DNA of 64,000 nucleotides from Streptomyces albus subsp. albus (GTDB lineage Bacteria > Actinomycetota > Actinomycetes > Streptomycetales > Streptomycetaceae). Under the pieces are notes generated by a model, which was not told where the DNA came from, did no database searches, and saw only the letters and a program-made list of their open reading frames with translations. Of this stretch, positions 12,624-21,186 are shown in pieces (the first letter of the stretch is position 1; the number at the start of each line of letters is the position of its first letter). A program made the translations under genes and the position numbers. The stretch is from contig NZ_JODR01000012.1 in NCBI RefSeq assembly GCF_000725885.1, forward strand, positions 124,001-188,000, in the 5' to 3' direction.

Positions 12624-13142
12624 GGTGCGGTCCTTCGACGGGTGCTGGGTACGCCGTCCGGCCGACGTCGCTTGCGCGCTTCTGCAAGATTCCCGCCGGT
12701 TTCGCGCAGTTGTCAACAACCCCCGCCGGACGGGCGGCGAATCCCTGAGCGACGCTCACCCTTTCGACCGGGGCTGCGCCCCTTCGCCCGGGGCTCCGCC
12801 CTTCCGACCGGACGGGCGCTCACCTTCGACCGGTCGGGCGCTCGCCCGTCGACCGGCTGGAGAAGAGCGCGGAACCCGGGTGCTCTTCCCGCGCGGCCAC
12901 CGTGCCTTTCCGTACGGCGCACGGTGCCCTTCCCGACGCTCCACAGCGCTTCTCCGCACCGTCCCCGGTGCTCTTCCCGGCGCCGGCCGGTGTTCCCCGG
13001 CCGTTACGCCGCATGCACCGCCGCGCGGCTGATGTTTCCCCCGACTTCGCTCCCGCCCTCTGGTGCGGGCCGGTCCACATTGGGACGCTGCGGGCACTGT
13101 GCTCAGAAAGTGCCGAGAAAACTGGTCTTTGTGGGGGACGTT
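12624..13142. other. 519-base intergenic region between divergent genes
   Basis: Contains the MFS promoter on the left. From about 12736 to 12860 there is a repetitive patch of CGACCGG-containing units (TTCGACCGGGGC, TTCCGACCGGACGG, TTCGACCGGTCGG, GTCGACCGGC) and a small hairpin at 12770-12782 (GGGGC-TGC-GCCCC). No credible gene is seen. The right part must hold the promoter of the secreted phosphodiesterase gene, but I cannot pick a convincing -35/-10 pair. Confidence 0.5.
12671..12716 (-). promoter_or_regulatory. Promoter and LacI-like operator of the MFS gene
   Basis: On the minus strand: TTGACA (12716-12711), an 18-base spacer, GAATCT (12692-12687), overlapped by the inverted repeat CTTGC-N8-GCAAG at 12671-12688. 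CTTGCAG half-sites are typical of LacI/GalR-family sugar regulators in Streptomyces (the MalR type). An operator over the -10 and start region would give repression relieved by sugar. Confidence 0.45.
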
Positions 13143-16100
13143 GTGAGACAGCTCCACGCACGCGCGAGCCGGTCCCGGGCCCGCGGAACGAGCCGGACCG
13201 AACCCCGGGGGAGCCGACGAGGGCACGCCCGCAGCCCGCTGCTGCCCGCAGCGGTGGTGGCCGCGCTGACCGCCGGTCTGCTGCCGGCCGGCGCCGCGCT
13301 GGCCACCGCACCGGCACCTCCGCCCCACGCGCCCGCCCTGTCCGCCGCCCCGCGCTCCCCCGCCCCCGGCACCGGGGAGGGGATGGAACTGTCCCGCACC
13401 AGCCGCCCGCTGGCGCCCGGCACCCGGCTCACCTCGTTCTCCCGGCTGGAGCCTGCCAAGTGGCTGCGGGCCGACGCCCTCTCGGTGCGGCTCGGCGGCG
13501 CGAAGAACGGCACCAGCGCCGACTACCTGTCCACCGGGAAGGTCTCGCAGCGCCGCACCGTCAGCGAGCTGGCCGCGGCCCACGACCCGGGCAAGGGGCG
13601 CCGCACCGTCGCCGCGATCAACGCGGACTTCTTCGACATCAACGAGACGGGGGCCCCGCTCGGCCCCGGTCTGCGCGACGGCGCCCCCACCCACTCCCCC
13701 GCCCCCGGCGCCGGAGAGGCCGTCGGCATCGGCCCGCAGGCGGCCGGCCGCATCCTCGACCTCTATTTCGAGGGCACCCTGACCCTGCCGGACGGGACCA
13801 CCCCGCTCGCCGGCCGCAACGCCGCGAACGTGCCCGAGGACGGGATCGGCGTCTACGACTCCCAGTGGGGCGGGGCCGACCGGGCCCTGACGGTCGATCA
13901 GTCACCCGGGGCCACCGAGGTGACCGTCGAGGACGGCAAGGTCATCTCCGTCACGGACAAGCCGGGCAAGGAGGAGATCCCCGACGGGGTGACCGTTCTC
14001 CTCGGCCGGGACGACGGCGCGGAGAAGCTGTCCGAGCTGCACCCCGGCGACCCGGTCGGTGTCTCCTACCGGATGCGCACGGACGACGGCTCACCGCTGC
14101 CCCGCACGGCGGTCGGCGGACGGGGCGTACTGGTCGAGGACGGCAAGCCGCAGGACTGGGAGGGCCGCCCCAACAACACGGCGGCGCCGCGCACAGCGGT
14201 CGGCTTCTCCAAGGACGGCGGCACCATGCACGTGCTGACGGTGGACGGCCGCCAGGCCGCGTCCGGCGGTGCGACCCTCACCGAACTCGCGGTGATGATG
14301 AAGCAGCTCGGCGCCTACAACGCCCTCAACCTGGACGGCGGCGGCTCCTCCACCCTGGTGGCCCGCGAACCAGGGTCCACCGCCCTGCGGCTGGAGAACG
14401 CGCCCTCCGACGGCGAGGAACGCGAAGTGCCCAACGGGCTGGCGCTCACCGCACCGGAGGGCTCGGGCACGCTGCGGGGCTTCTGGGTGAAGACGGCCAC
14501 CGATCCGCAGCAGGCCCCCGGGACCGACACCGTGCCCGGCAGCCACCCGGACCGTGTCTTCCCCGGGCTGACCCGCAAGCTGACCGCCGCCGGGTACGAC
14601 GAGACGTACGGGCCCGCGACCGGCTCGCCCCGTCCGGCGGCCTGGCACACGGCGCGCCCCCAGGTGGGCCGCGTCGATGCGCGGGGCGTCTTCCACGCCC
14701 GCCGGGGCGGCACCACCCGGGTGACCGCGCGCAGCGGCACGGCGAAGGGGTCCACGACGCTGCGCGTGCTGGGCCCCCTGGAACGGATCCGGCCCACCAC
14801 CGACCGTGTGGGACTGGCGGACGGCGCCGCCACGGGCACGTTCGGGCTGGTCGGCCACGACGCGGACGGCAACAGCGCCCCCGTCGAACCGTCCGACGTA
14901 CGGCTCTCGTTCGACCGTTCGCTCTTCTCCGTCACCCCGGACGAGGACTCCGCGACCGGTGCGTTCACGGTCAGGGCCCGGCCCGGTCATCAGTCGGCGT
15001 CCGGGACGGTGACCGCCACCGTGCGGGGGCACACGACGCGGCTGGCCGTCACCGTCGGACTGCGCGAGCAGAAGGTCGCCGACTTCGACGACGCCTCGGC
15101 GTGGACGTTCAGCGCGGCACGCGCCACCGGCTCCGTGGCCCCGGAGCCCGCGGGCAAGGAGGGCGGCGGGCTCCGGCTGAGCTACGACTTCACCCAGTCG
15201 ACCGCCACCCGCGCCGCCTACGCCAATCCGCCCGCCGGCCGTGCGGTGCCCGGACAGCCGCGCAGCTTCACCCTGTGGCTCAAGGGCGACGGTTCGGGCG
15301 CCTGGCCCTCGCTGCACCTCAAGGACGCCACGGGAACCGACCAGGTGCTGCGCGGCCCGCTGGTGGACTGGCGTGACTGGCGCCGGATCACCTTCGAGGT
15401 ACCCGAAGGAGTGGCGTACCCGCTGCGGCTGCACCGCTTCTACCTGGCCGAGACCCGTCCGGCAGCCCAGTACAAGGGCCAGGTGGTGCTGGACGAGCTG
15501 GTGGCCCGCACCCCGCCCGATGTGGACCTGCCACCGGCCGGCCGCCCGCACGATCCGCTGATCTCCACGGCCGCCGAGGTGGCGGGCCGCGACTGGCGGT
15601 TCGCGGTGATGTCCGACGCCCAGTTCGTGGCCCGCGCCCCCGACAGCGAAGCGGTACGGCAGGCACGCCGCACCCTGCGGGAGATCCGCGCGGCCCGGCC
15701 GGACTTCGTCCTCGTCAACGGCGACCTGGTGGACGAGGGGGCGCCCGAGGATCTCGCCTTCGCCCGCAAGGTGCTGCACGAGGAGCTGGGCGACGCCGTC
15801 GACTGGTACTACGTGCCCGGCAACCATGAGGTGATGGGCGGCTCGATCGCCAACTTCGTCAAGGAGTTCGGCCCCGCACAGCGCACCTTCGACCACAAGG
15901 GGACCCGCTTCATCACCCTGGACACCTCCTCCCTCACGGTGCGCGGCGGCGGTTACGCCCAGTTCCAGGAGCTGCGGCGGCAGTTGGACGACGCGGCCCG
16001 GGACCCTCGGATCACCTCCGTCGCCGTCGTCCAGCACGTGCCGCCGCGCGATCCGACACCGCAGCGGGCCAGCCGGCTCACCGACAGGATGGAGGCCGAT

Positions 16101-16655
16101 CTGCTGGAGGACTGGCTGGCCGCCTTCCGTGCCCGCTCCGGAAAGGGCGCCGTGCTGGTGGCCGGACACGTCGGGGCGTTCGACGCCTCGCGGGTGGACG
16201 GCGTGCCGTACCTGGTCAACGGCAACGCGGGCAAGGCACCCGCCGCTCCCCCGGCCGAGGGCGGTTTCACCGGCTGGTCGCTGCTGGGCGTGGACCGGGG
16301 CCGGCCGGCGGCGCACGGCGGCGACTGGGTCTCGGTGCAGACCCGGGCGCATGTGGACGCGTTGACGCTGGACGCGCCGGAACGGCTGGCCGTGGGCGGT
16401 ACGGCCCGGGTGTCGGCCACCGCCGAGCAGGGCAGCGGCACCACCGCGCGGCGGGTGCCGGTCGGCTGGCCGGTGAGCGCCGACTGGCCGAGCACACCGG
16501 GTGTCTGCGTCAAGGGCGGGGTGCCACGGGGCCGGTGCGTGGTGAGCTTCGACCCGGCGCACGGCACCCTGACGGCCCGGAGACCGGGCACCGTCACTCT
16601 TGCGGTGCTCGTCAACGGGACGCGTGCCGAGCAGAAGGTGACGGTCGCCCGCTGA
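13143..16655 (+). CDS. Secreted phosphodiester glycosidase / metallophosphoesterase fusion
   Basis: 1170-aa secreted multidomain enzyme. An Arg-rich n-region and hydrophobic core (about residues 32-54) form a signal peptide ending near ALA-TA. Residues about 130-440 are a phosphodiester glycosidase (NAGPA, DUF2233) domain with INADFFD (about 158) and NLDGGGSSTL (about 396). Ig-like and jelly-roll carbohydrate-binding-like regions follow (about 480-790). Residues 815-1090 are a calcineurin-like metallophosphoesterase with SDAQF, GDLVDEG (about 860), GNHE (about 892), QHVPP (about 965) and GHVG (about 1008). The final segment is another Ig-like region. It probably trims phosphodiester-linked sugars from wall or extracellular polymers and removes the phosphate. 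The start GTG 13143 follows GGGGGA. Confidence 0.88.
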   Translation: MRQLHARASRSRARGTSRTEPRGSRRGHARSPLLPAAVVAALTAGLLPAGAALATAPAPPPHAPALSAAPRSPAPGTGEGMELSRTSRPLAPGTRLTSFSRLEPAKWLRADALSVRLGGAKNGTSADYLSTGKVSQRRTVSELAAAHDPGKGRRTVAAINADFFDINETGAPLGPGLRDGAPTHSPAPGAGEAVGIGPQAAGRILDLYFEGTLTLPDGTTPLAGRNAANVPEDGIGVYDSQWGGADRALTVDQSPGATEVTVEDGKVISVTDKPGKEEIPDGVTVLLGRDDGAEKLSELHPGDPVGVSYRMRTDDGSPLPRTAVGGRGVLVEDGKPQDWEGRPNNTAAPRTAVGFSKDGGTMHVLTVDGRQAASGGATLTELAVMMKQLGAYNALNLDGGGSSTLVAREPGSTALRLENAPSDGEEREVPNGLALTAPEGSGTLRGFWVKTATDPQQAPGTDTVPGSHPDRVFPGLTRKLTAAGYDETYGPATGSPRPAAWHTARPQVGRVDARGVFHARRGGTTRVTARSGTAKGSTTLRVLGPLERIRPTTDRVGLADGAATGTFGLVGHDADGNSAPVEPSDVRLSFDRSLFSVTPDEDSATGAFTVRARPGHQSASGTVTATVRGHTTRLAVTVGLREQKVADFDDASAWTFSAARATGSVAPEPAGKEGGGLRLSYDFTQSTATRAAYANPPAGRAVPGQPRSFTLWLKGDGSGAWPSLHLKDATGTDQVLRGPLVDWRDWRRITFEVPEGVAYPLRLHRFYLAETRPAAQYKGQVVLDELVARTPPDVDLPPAGRPHDPLISTAAEVAGRDWRFAVMSDAQFVARAPDSEAVRQARRTLREIRAARPDFVLVNGDLVDEGAPEDLAFARKVLHEELGDAVDWYYVPGNHEVMGGSIANFVKEFGPAQRTFDHKGTRFITLDTSSLTVRGGGYAQFQELRRQLDDAARDPRITSVAVVQHVPPRDPTPQRASRLTDRMEADLLEDWLAAFRARSGKGAVLVAGHVGAFDASRVDGVPYLVNGNAGKAPAAPPAEGGFTGWSLLGVDRGRPAAHGGDWVSVQTRAHVDALTLDAPERLAVGGTARVSATAEQGSGTTARRVPVGWPVSADWPSTPGVCVKGGVPRGRCVVSFDPAHGTLTARRPGTVTLAVLVNGTRAEQKVTVAR

Positions 16656-16683
16656 CGCCCCGCCCGCGGGGCGGAACCGCGCG

Positions 16684-16719
16684 GGCGGGGCCGGGATACT
16701 GCGGACTCCCGGCCCCGCC
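16684..16719. terminator. Bidirectional terminator between convergent genes
   Basis: A perfect 13-bp inverted repeat (16684-16696 with 16707-16719) with a 10-base loop sits between the ends of the secreted phosphodiesterase (+) and terC (-). It can serve both transcripts. Confidence 0.75.
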
Positions 16720-16761
16720 CCTACCGGAAGGAGTGAGGTGGGCGGGGCCGGGAGGTCGGTG

Positions 16762-17781
16762 TCAGGAGTCGATCCCGGCCTTGCGCCCGGCGTCGTCGCT
16801 CTCCTCGGCGCGCTCGGCGCTCTCGGCCTCGGCCCTGGCCTGCTTCCTGGACGCCATCAGGGAGGTGATCGTCGTGACGATCAGCACGGCGCAGATGACG
16901 CCCAGCGACACCGGGATGCTGATCTCCGGCACGTGCACCCCCGTCTCGTGCAGGGCGTGCAGCACCAGCTTCACCCCGATGAAGCCGAGGATCACCGAGA
17001 GCCCGTAGGACAGGTGCACCAGCTTCTTGAGCAGCCCGCCGATCAGGAAGTACAGCTGCCGCAGCCCCATCAGGGCGAAGGCGTTGGCGGTGAAGACGAT
17101 GTACGGGTCCTGGGTCAGGCCGAAGATCGCGGGGATGGAGTCCAGGGCGAAGAGGACGTCGGTGGTGCCGATCGCCAGCATCACGATCAGCATCGGCGTC
17201 ATCAGCCGCTTGCCGTTCTCGACGATCGTCAGCTTGGTGCCGTGGTAGGTGTCGGTGGAGGGGAAACGGCGCTCGATGGACTTCAGCAGCCGGTTCTCCT
17301 CGAACTCCTCGTCCTCCTCGCCGGAGCGCGCCTCCTGGATGAGCTTCCAGGCCGTCCAGACGAGGAAGGCGCCGAAGATGAAGAACACCCACGAGAAGGT
17401 CGAGATGATCGCCGCGCCGGCGGCGATGAAGGCACCGCGCAGCACCAGCGCGATCAGGACACCGACCATCAGCACGCGCTGCTGGTAGATGGACGGCACC
17501 GCGAACTTCGCCATGATCAGGACGAAGACGAAGAGGTTGTCGACGCTGAGCGACTTCTCCGTGATGAAGCCCGCGAAGAACTCGCCCGACGCCTGGCCGC
17601 CCCCGAACAGGAAGATGCCGAGACCGAACAGTGCGGCGAGCACGATCCAGACCGTGGTCCAGATACCGGCTTCCTTGAGCGAGACGTCATGCGGCTTGCG
17701 TCCGCCGATGAAGAAGTCGACGGCGATCAGAGCGCACAGACCGACGATGGTCAGCACCCAGACGCCCATGGATACGTCCAT
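16762..17781 (-). CDS. terC: TerC-family membrane protein (probable Mn2+ exporter)
   Basis: 339-aa integral membrane protein of the TerC family (Alx group) with about 9 hydrophobic segments. The metal-binding acidic residues conserved in the family are visible in EKSLSVDNLFVF (about residue 64) and in GTTDVLFALDSIPAIFGLT (about 195). A charged loop in the middle (EARSGEEDEEFEENR) and a charged C-terminal tail lie outside the membrane. Alx-type TerC proteins export manganese or other divalent metals. The start is ATG 17781 with GGAGG; the longer open frame is leader RNA. The leader carries a yybP-ykoY-like manganese riboswitch, which supports a role in Mn2+ homeostasis rather than tellurite resistance itself. 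Confidence 0.94.
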   Translation of the reverse strand: MDVSMGVWVLTIVGLCALIAVDFFIGGRKPHDVSLKEAGIWTTVWIVLAALFGLGIFLFGGGQASGEFFAGFITEKSLSVDNLFVFVLIMAKFAVPSIYQQRVLMVGVLIALVLRGAFIAAGAAIISTFSWVFFIFGAFLVWTAWKLIQEARSGEEDEEFEENRLLKSIERRFPSTDTYHGTKLTIVENGKRLMTPMLIVMLAIGTTDVLFALDSIPAIFGLTQDPYIVFTANAFALMGLRQLYFLIGGLLKKLVHLSYGLSVILGFIGVKLVLHALHETGVHVPEISIPVSLGVICAVLIVTTITSLMASRKQARAEAESAERAEESDDAGRKAGIDS

Positions 17782-17788
17782 GAAAGAT

Positions 17789-17930
17789 CCTCCGGCTTGC
17801 ATTCGAGCATGGGCCGGAGGTCTCTTCCACCCGTCGCGCCGCCCACAGCGCACCGGGCCGGTGCCCCGGGACCGTCCTCGGCCGGTCCGTACTGACGGGG
17901 TCACCGCGTGGCTGGGAATACTCCCCTCCG
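17789..17930 (-). promoter_or_regulatory. yybP-ykoY-like manganese riboswitch with an SD-sequestering switch
   Basis: On the minus strand the leader has GGGGAGTA (17926-17919 region), CCGTCA downstream, and GAGACCTCCG near its end, the conserved blocks of the yybP-ykoY Mn2+ aptamer. P1 forms between CGGAGG (17930-17925) and CCTCCG (17820-17815). The 3-prime P1 strand, CCTCCGGC (17820-17813), is also an exact complement of the Shine-Dalgarno region GCCGGAGG (17796-17789). P1 and an SD-blocking hairpin are therefore mutually exclusive: Mn2+ binding would stabilise P1 and free the SD. This predicts translational activation of terC by Mn2+. Aptamer identity is from remembered consensus, not a covariance search. 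Confidence 0.8.
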
Positions 17931-17938
17931 TGGCAATG

Positions 17939-17967
17939 AGAGTAAAGCAATCCCATGAAAAGGTAAA
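17939..17967 (-). promoter_or_regulatory. terC promoter
   Basis: On the minus strand TTTACC (17967-17962), a 17-base spacer, TACTCT (17944-17939). The predicted transcription start, near 17932, lies right at the 5-prime edge of the riboswitch aptamer, which supports both calls. Confidence 0.6.
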
Positions 17968-17997
17968 GGACTGGGCAAAGAAACGGTCATTCGCCGG

Positions 17998-20370
17998 TCA
18001 GCCGCCCGCCGCCCGGCGGGCCGCGGCCACCTCGCGCAGCACCCGCGCCACGGTCCCGCTGCCCGCGGGCGCCCGAGACGGGGTGAACGTCCAGGCGTGA
18101 CCGACCCACGGGTCGGCGAGGTGATCGTCGGGGACGGGGCTCAGCCGCAGCAGCGCCCGCCACAGCGGATCGAGCACCGGGCCGTAGCCGCGCGCCTGCT
18201 CCCGGTCGGCGACCATCATCAGACCGACGCCCACCGAGGGCCCCTCGTCGGCGAGGTAGCGCAACTGGTTGACGGCACGGTCGTCGAAGCCGTGCGGGAA
18301 GTCGTGGACGACCAGCAGCTGGTCCGCCAGGTCGAGATCCGGCGGCAGCGCGTCGGCGGCCCCGCTGCGGACGGCCATCTGGACGAGGTCCACCCGGCGC
18401 GTCAGCCGCTCCAGGGTGCGCGCCACCCCGGAGGCGCCCGCGGCGGGCGGGCCGCCCAGCACGCCCGCTTCGACCAACGGCAGCAGCGCGGTGGCCGCCT
18501 CGCCCGCCGGGTCGATGACGTGCACCGTCAGCTCTCCGGCGGGATGAACGGCGAGGAGACGGGCCGCCAGGTCCGTGGCGGTCAGCGCGGCCAGCCGCCG
18601 CATCTCGTCCGCGTCCGCCGGCGGCGACACACTGCCGGTCAGGTGTCCGCTGTCGATCCACAGCCCCCGCTCCAGCGGCAGCCGCACCAGCATCGGGATG
18701 CGCAGCCCCACCCGTTCGGGCAGGCTCAACTCCCCCACGCGCAGCGACATCGGGCGCTCGGCGGGCGGCTCGTACGTACGCCAGACGGGGCTGTCCCAGC
18801 CGGCCAGCGCGGGCGGCAGCGCCGGCTCGACCACCGCCGCCTCCGCCTCCAGCTGGGCCAGGTCCCGCTCCAGCGCCGCCTCGGCCTGACCTACCAGCGC
18901 GTCATGCTTGGCCCGCGCCGCGGCACGCGCCGCGTCGGCGGCCGGCCCGATGCGGGTACGCGGGTCGGCGAGCACCCCGTCCAGTTCGCGCTCCTGCCGC
19001 GCGTCGGCGAAGTCCACCGCCGACCGGTACGCCGCCACGGTGCGGGCCAGATCCTCGAACATGCCCCACACCTGGTTGTGGAGCCGCTCCTCCATGGACC
19101 ACCCAGGGGCGTCCCCCGCCACCGGCTGCGGGGCGCGGCCGGGCACGTCCTGCGGGGCGCCGCCGCCCCGGGACGGGCCGGGGGCGGACGCCGGGGTGGA
19201 CGGCCCATGCGCGGGTGCAGGGGCGGCCGACGCCTGGTCCGGGGCGGACTCCCGATCCGGGGCGGACGCCTGGTCCGGGGCAGTGCGGGGCGGGGTGGCC
19301 GGGCGCCGCCGGGGGTGGCGGTAGTCGATCCGGCCACCGCCGGTGCCGGGGCCCGCCGCCCGGGGCGACGACGGCGTGGCGGGGCGCGCGCCGTCCGATG
19401 CCGCGCCGACGGCGGCTCCAGCGGCACCCGGTCCGCCGTGGCCCTGACCCGTGCCGGTGGTACGCGCATCCCCGGTGGCAGCCGCCGCGCCGTCACCGTC
19501 CCCCGGTACGGGTGCGCCTCCTGGTACGGGTGCGCCTCCCGGCACGGAGGTGTCTCGTGGTGCGGGGCTCTCCCCCGGTACGGAGGTGTCTCCTGGTGCG
19601 GGGCTCTCTCCCGGTACGGAGGTGTCCCCCGGTACGGAGGTGTCCCCCCGCGCGGAGGTCTGGGCTCCGCCGGTGCCGGACGGTGTGGTGCCCGCGCCCG
19701 CTGTCGTGGCGCTGCCCGTGGTGGTGGCGGCAGGTGCGGCCCCGGTGTCCGCCGGGGGCGCGATGGTGGCGGGGCAGCGGGTGGGCGCGTGCGGTGGGGG
19801 CGACACCGCGCGGGCCCGGCCGGCGGCGACGGCTTCCTCGACGGTGGCGGCCAGGGCGGCGGCCTCGGTCAGACCCTGGTCGGCGAACAGGGCGGCGAGC
19901 CCCTGGGCGTAGCCCTGGCCGACCGCCCGCACCTTCCAGACCCCCTGGCGCAGATACAGCTCCAGGGCGACCACGGCGGACTCCGCGTCCAGTCCGGTCA
20001 CCGTGTAGTCGGCGAGGGTGTCGCCGTCCGGTCCGGTGACGGCGACGAACGGGGCGGGCAGCCCCGCGAAGCTCACCGGGCCGTCCGCACCGGCGGGGAG
20101 GGCGAGCAGGACGTTGACCCGGTGCACATCCGGTGGCAGTGCCGCCGGATCGACCGCCAGGCGGTGCACGGCGGCAGCCTGGCGGGACACCTCGACTCCC
20201 GGGAGGCGGGGTGCGGCCGGGTGGGCGACCCGTCCGGCGTCCCGCAGCCGTCCCCGCGCATCACCCAGGGTCACTCCGGCGATGACGGGGCTGCCCGCCG
20301 AGACGCGTATCTCCACTCGTGTGCCGGGCAGCGGATGGTTCTGTCCCCGCACCAGCTCGGCCGTCATCAC
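17998..20370 (-). CDS. TerD-domain protein with repetitive linker and FtsK-like C-terminal region
   Basis: 790-aa protein, about four times the usual TerD length. Residues 1-185 are a TerD-type stress domain (ELVRGQNHPLPGTRVEIRVSA, later ALELYLRQGVWKVRAVGQGYAQGL). Residues about 195-395 are a Gly/Ala/Pro/Thr linker with a run of 7-residue repeats of the form PGDTSVP. A helical region (about 405-510) follows, then a C-terminal domain (about 515-790) with TVHVIDPAG and QLLVVHDFPHGF spaced like strands of FtsK/HerA-type ATPases, but with no GKS/T P-loop. Such long TerD proteins recur in actinomycetes next to terC/terD; function is unknown. The start is GTG 20370 or the adjacent ATG 20367, behind GGGGGAG. 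It lies between terD and terC, same strand. Confidence 0.85.
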   Translation of the reverse strand: MMTAELVRGQNHPLPGTRVEIRVSAGSPVIAGVTLGDARGRLRDAGRVAHPAAPRLPGVEVSRQAAAVHRLAVDPAALPPDVHRVNVLLALPAGADGPVSFAGLPAPFVAVTGPDGDTLADYTVTGLDAESAVVALELYLRQGVWKVRAVGQGYAQGLAALFADQGLTEAAALAATVEEAVAAGRARAVSPPPHAPTRCPATIAPPADTGAAPAATTTGSATTAGAGTTPSGTGGAQTSARGDTSVPGDTSVPGESPAPGDTSVPGESPAPRDTSVPGGAPVPGGAPVPGDGDGAAAATGDARTTGTGQGHGGPGAAGAAVGAASDGARPATPSSPRAAGPGTGGGRIDYRHPRRRPATPPRTAPDQASAPDRESAPDQASAAPAPAHGPSTPASAPGPSRGGGAPQDVPGRAPQPVAGDAPGWSMEERLHNQVWGMFEDLARTVAAYRSAVDFADARQERELDGVLADPRTRIGPAADAARAAARAKHDALVGQAEAALERDLAQLEAEAAVVEPALPPALAGWDSPVWRTYEPPAERPMSLRVGELSLPERVGLRIPMLVRLPLERGLWIDSGHLTGSVSPPADADEMRRLAALTATDLAARLLAVHPAGELTVHVIDPAGEAATALLPLVEAGVLGGPPAAGASGVARTLERLTRRVDLVQMAVRSGAADALPPDLDLADQLLVVHDFPHGFDDRAVNQLRYLADEGPSVGVGLMMVADREQARGYGPVLDPLWRALLRLSPVPDDHLADPWVGHAWTFTPSRAPAGSGTVARVLREVAAARRAAGG
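19495..19660 (-). repeat. In-frame 21/42-base repeats in the TerD-fusion linker
   Basis: Units of about 21 bases (GGTACGGAGGTGTC and GGTGCGGGGCTCTC variants) repeat about eight times. They encode alternating GDTSVP and GESPAP steps in the linker. The number of units is the sort of thing that would vary between strains. Confidence 0.75.
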
Positions 20371-20398
20371 GTGCCTCTCCCCCGTGGGCCCGTCGTCC

Positions 20399-20431
20399 GG
20401 CCGGCCCGTCGTCCGAGCGGACGGGCCGGCC
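20399..20431 (-). terminator. terD terminator hairpin
   Basis: A perfect 12-bp inverted repeat (20399-20410 with 20420-20431) lies directly after the terD stop and before the next TerD-domain gene, so the two genes may be partly uncoupled. Confidence 0.65.
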
Positions 20432-20436
20432 TCTGG

Positions 20437-21015
20437 TCACAGCTTCGGCAGGATCGCCGGCATCAGGTCCTGGAAGGTGCGGCCGTTGGTCGGTTCGCCG
20501 ATGGCGGTCATCTGCCAGCCGCTGCCGTGGCGGTGCACCTTGGCCATGATCTGCGCGGTGTACTGGCCGCCGCCGGTGAGGGTGTAGCGGGCCATCTCCT
20601 CGCCGGTGCTCTCGTCGACGATCCGGCAGAAGGCGTTCTCCACCTCGGCGAAGGTCTGGCCGGTGAACGAGTTGACGGTGAAGACGATCTGGTCGATGTG
20701 GACGGGCACGCGCTGGAGGTCCACCATGATGGCCTCGTCGTCGCCGCCCTGCCCGGCACCGCCCACCAGGTTGTCGCCGGTGTGCTTGACGGAGCCGTCG
20801 TCACTGACCAGATGCCGGAAGAAGACCACGTCGACGGGCTGCTTGTCGGCGAAGAGGACCGCGGAGGCGTCCAGGTCGATCTCCTTGGTGCGCTTGCCGA
20901 AGAAACCACGGCGCTGCGCGGCCTTCCAGCCCAGCCCCATGCGCACGGCCGTGAGCGTGCCCCCGTCGCTCTTCTCCAGGCTGATGGCCTGTCCCTTGGA
21001 CAAGTTGACCGACAC
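20437..21015 (-). CDS. terD: TerD-family stress protein
   Basis: 192-aa canonical TerD protein. The family start MSVNLSKGQAISLEK is present. The acidic residues that bind calcium in this fold lie in FRHLVSDDGSVKHTGDNLVGGAGQGGDDE (about residues 66-94) and in the repeat DLQRVP/DQIVFTVNSFTGQTFAEVENAFCRIVD. TerD proteins are cytoplasmic Ca2+-binding proteins linked to tellurite, phage and general stress resistance, and in Streptomyces also to development. Length is exactly that of the family. A hairpin follows its stop, and the long TerD-domain gene lies 66 bases further on the same strand. Confidence 0.95.
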   Translation of the reverse strand: MSVNLSKGQAISLEKSDGGTLTAVRMGLGWKAAQRRGFFGKRTKEIDLDASAVLFADKQPVDVVFFRHLVSDDGSVKHTGDNLVGGAGQGGDDEAIMVDLQRVPVHIDQIVFTVNSFTGQTFAEVENAFCRIVDESTGEEMARYTLTGGGQYTAQIMAKVHRHGSGWQMTAIGEPTNGRTFQDLMPAILPKL

Positions 21016-21156
21016 GTGCGTCCCCTCTCTGCCCTACTGTGATCAGGGGCCGCCCGCCCGAACCGGCGGCGGCCACCCGGCACAGAACCCTACGCAAGGT
21101 CACTGACAGGCGGAGAGGCCGCCCGTGACTTGTGGCGTTCTTGCAACACTCCGGCG

Positions 21157-21181
21157 GGGCCGGCCCGCGCGGGGCCGGCCC
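21157..21181 (-). terminator. uvrB terminator hairpin
   Basis: Two copies of GGGCCGGCCC (21157-21166 and 21172-21181) separated by GCGCG form a 10-bp stem 5 bases past the uvrB stop. Each arm is itself palindromic, so cruciform-type alternatives are possible. Confidence 0.7.
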
Positions 21182-21186
21182 AGGGG

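Noticed and set aside
16762..21015. A tellurite-resistance operon acquired by transfer
   Set aside because: Base composition and codon use match the neighbours, and TerC/TerD genes are part of the normal Streptomyces core at this position.
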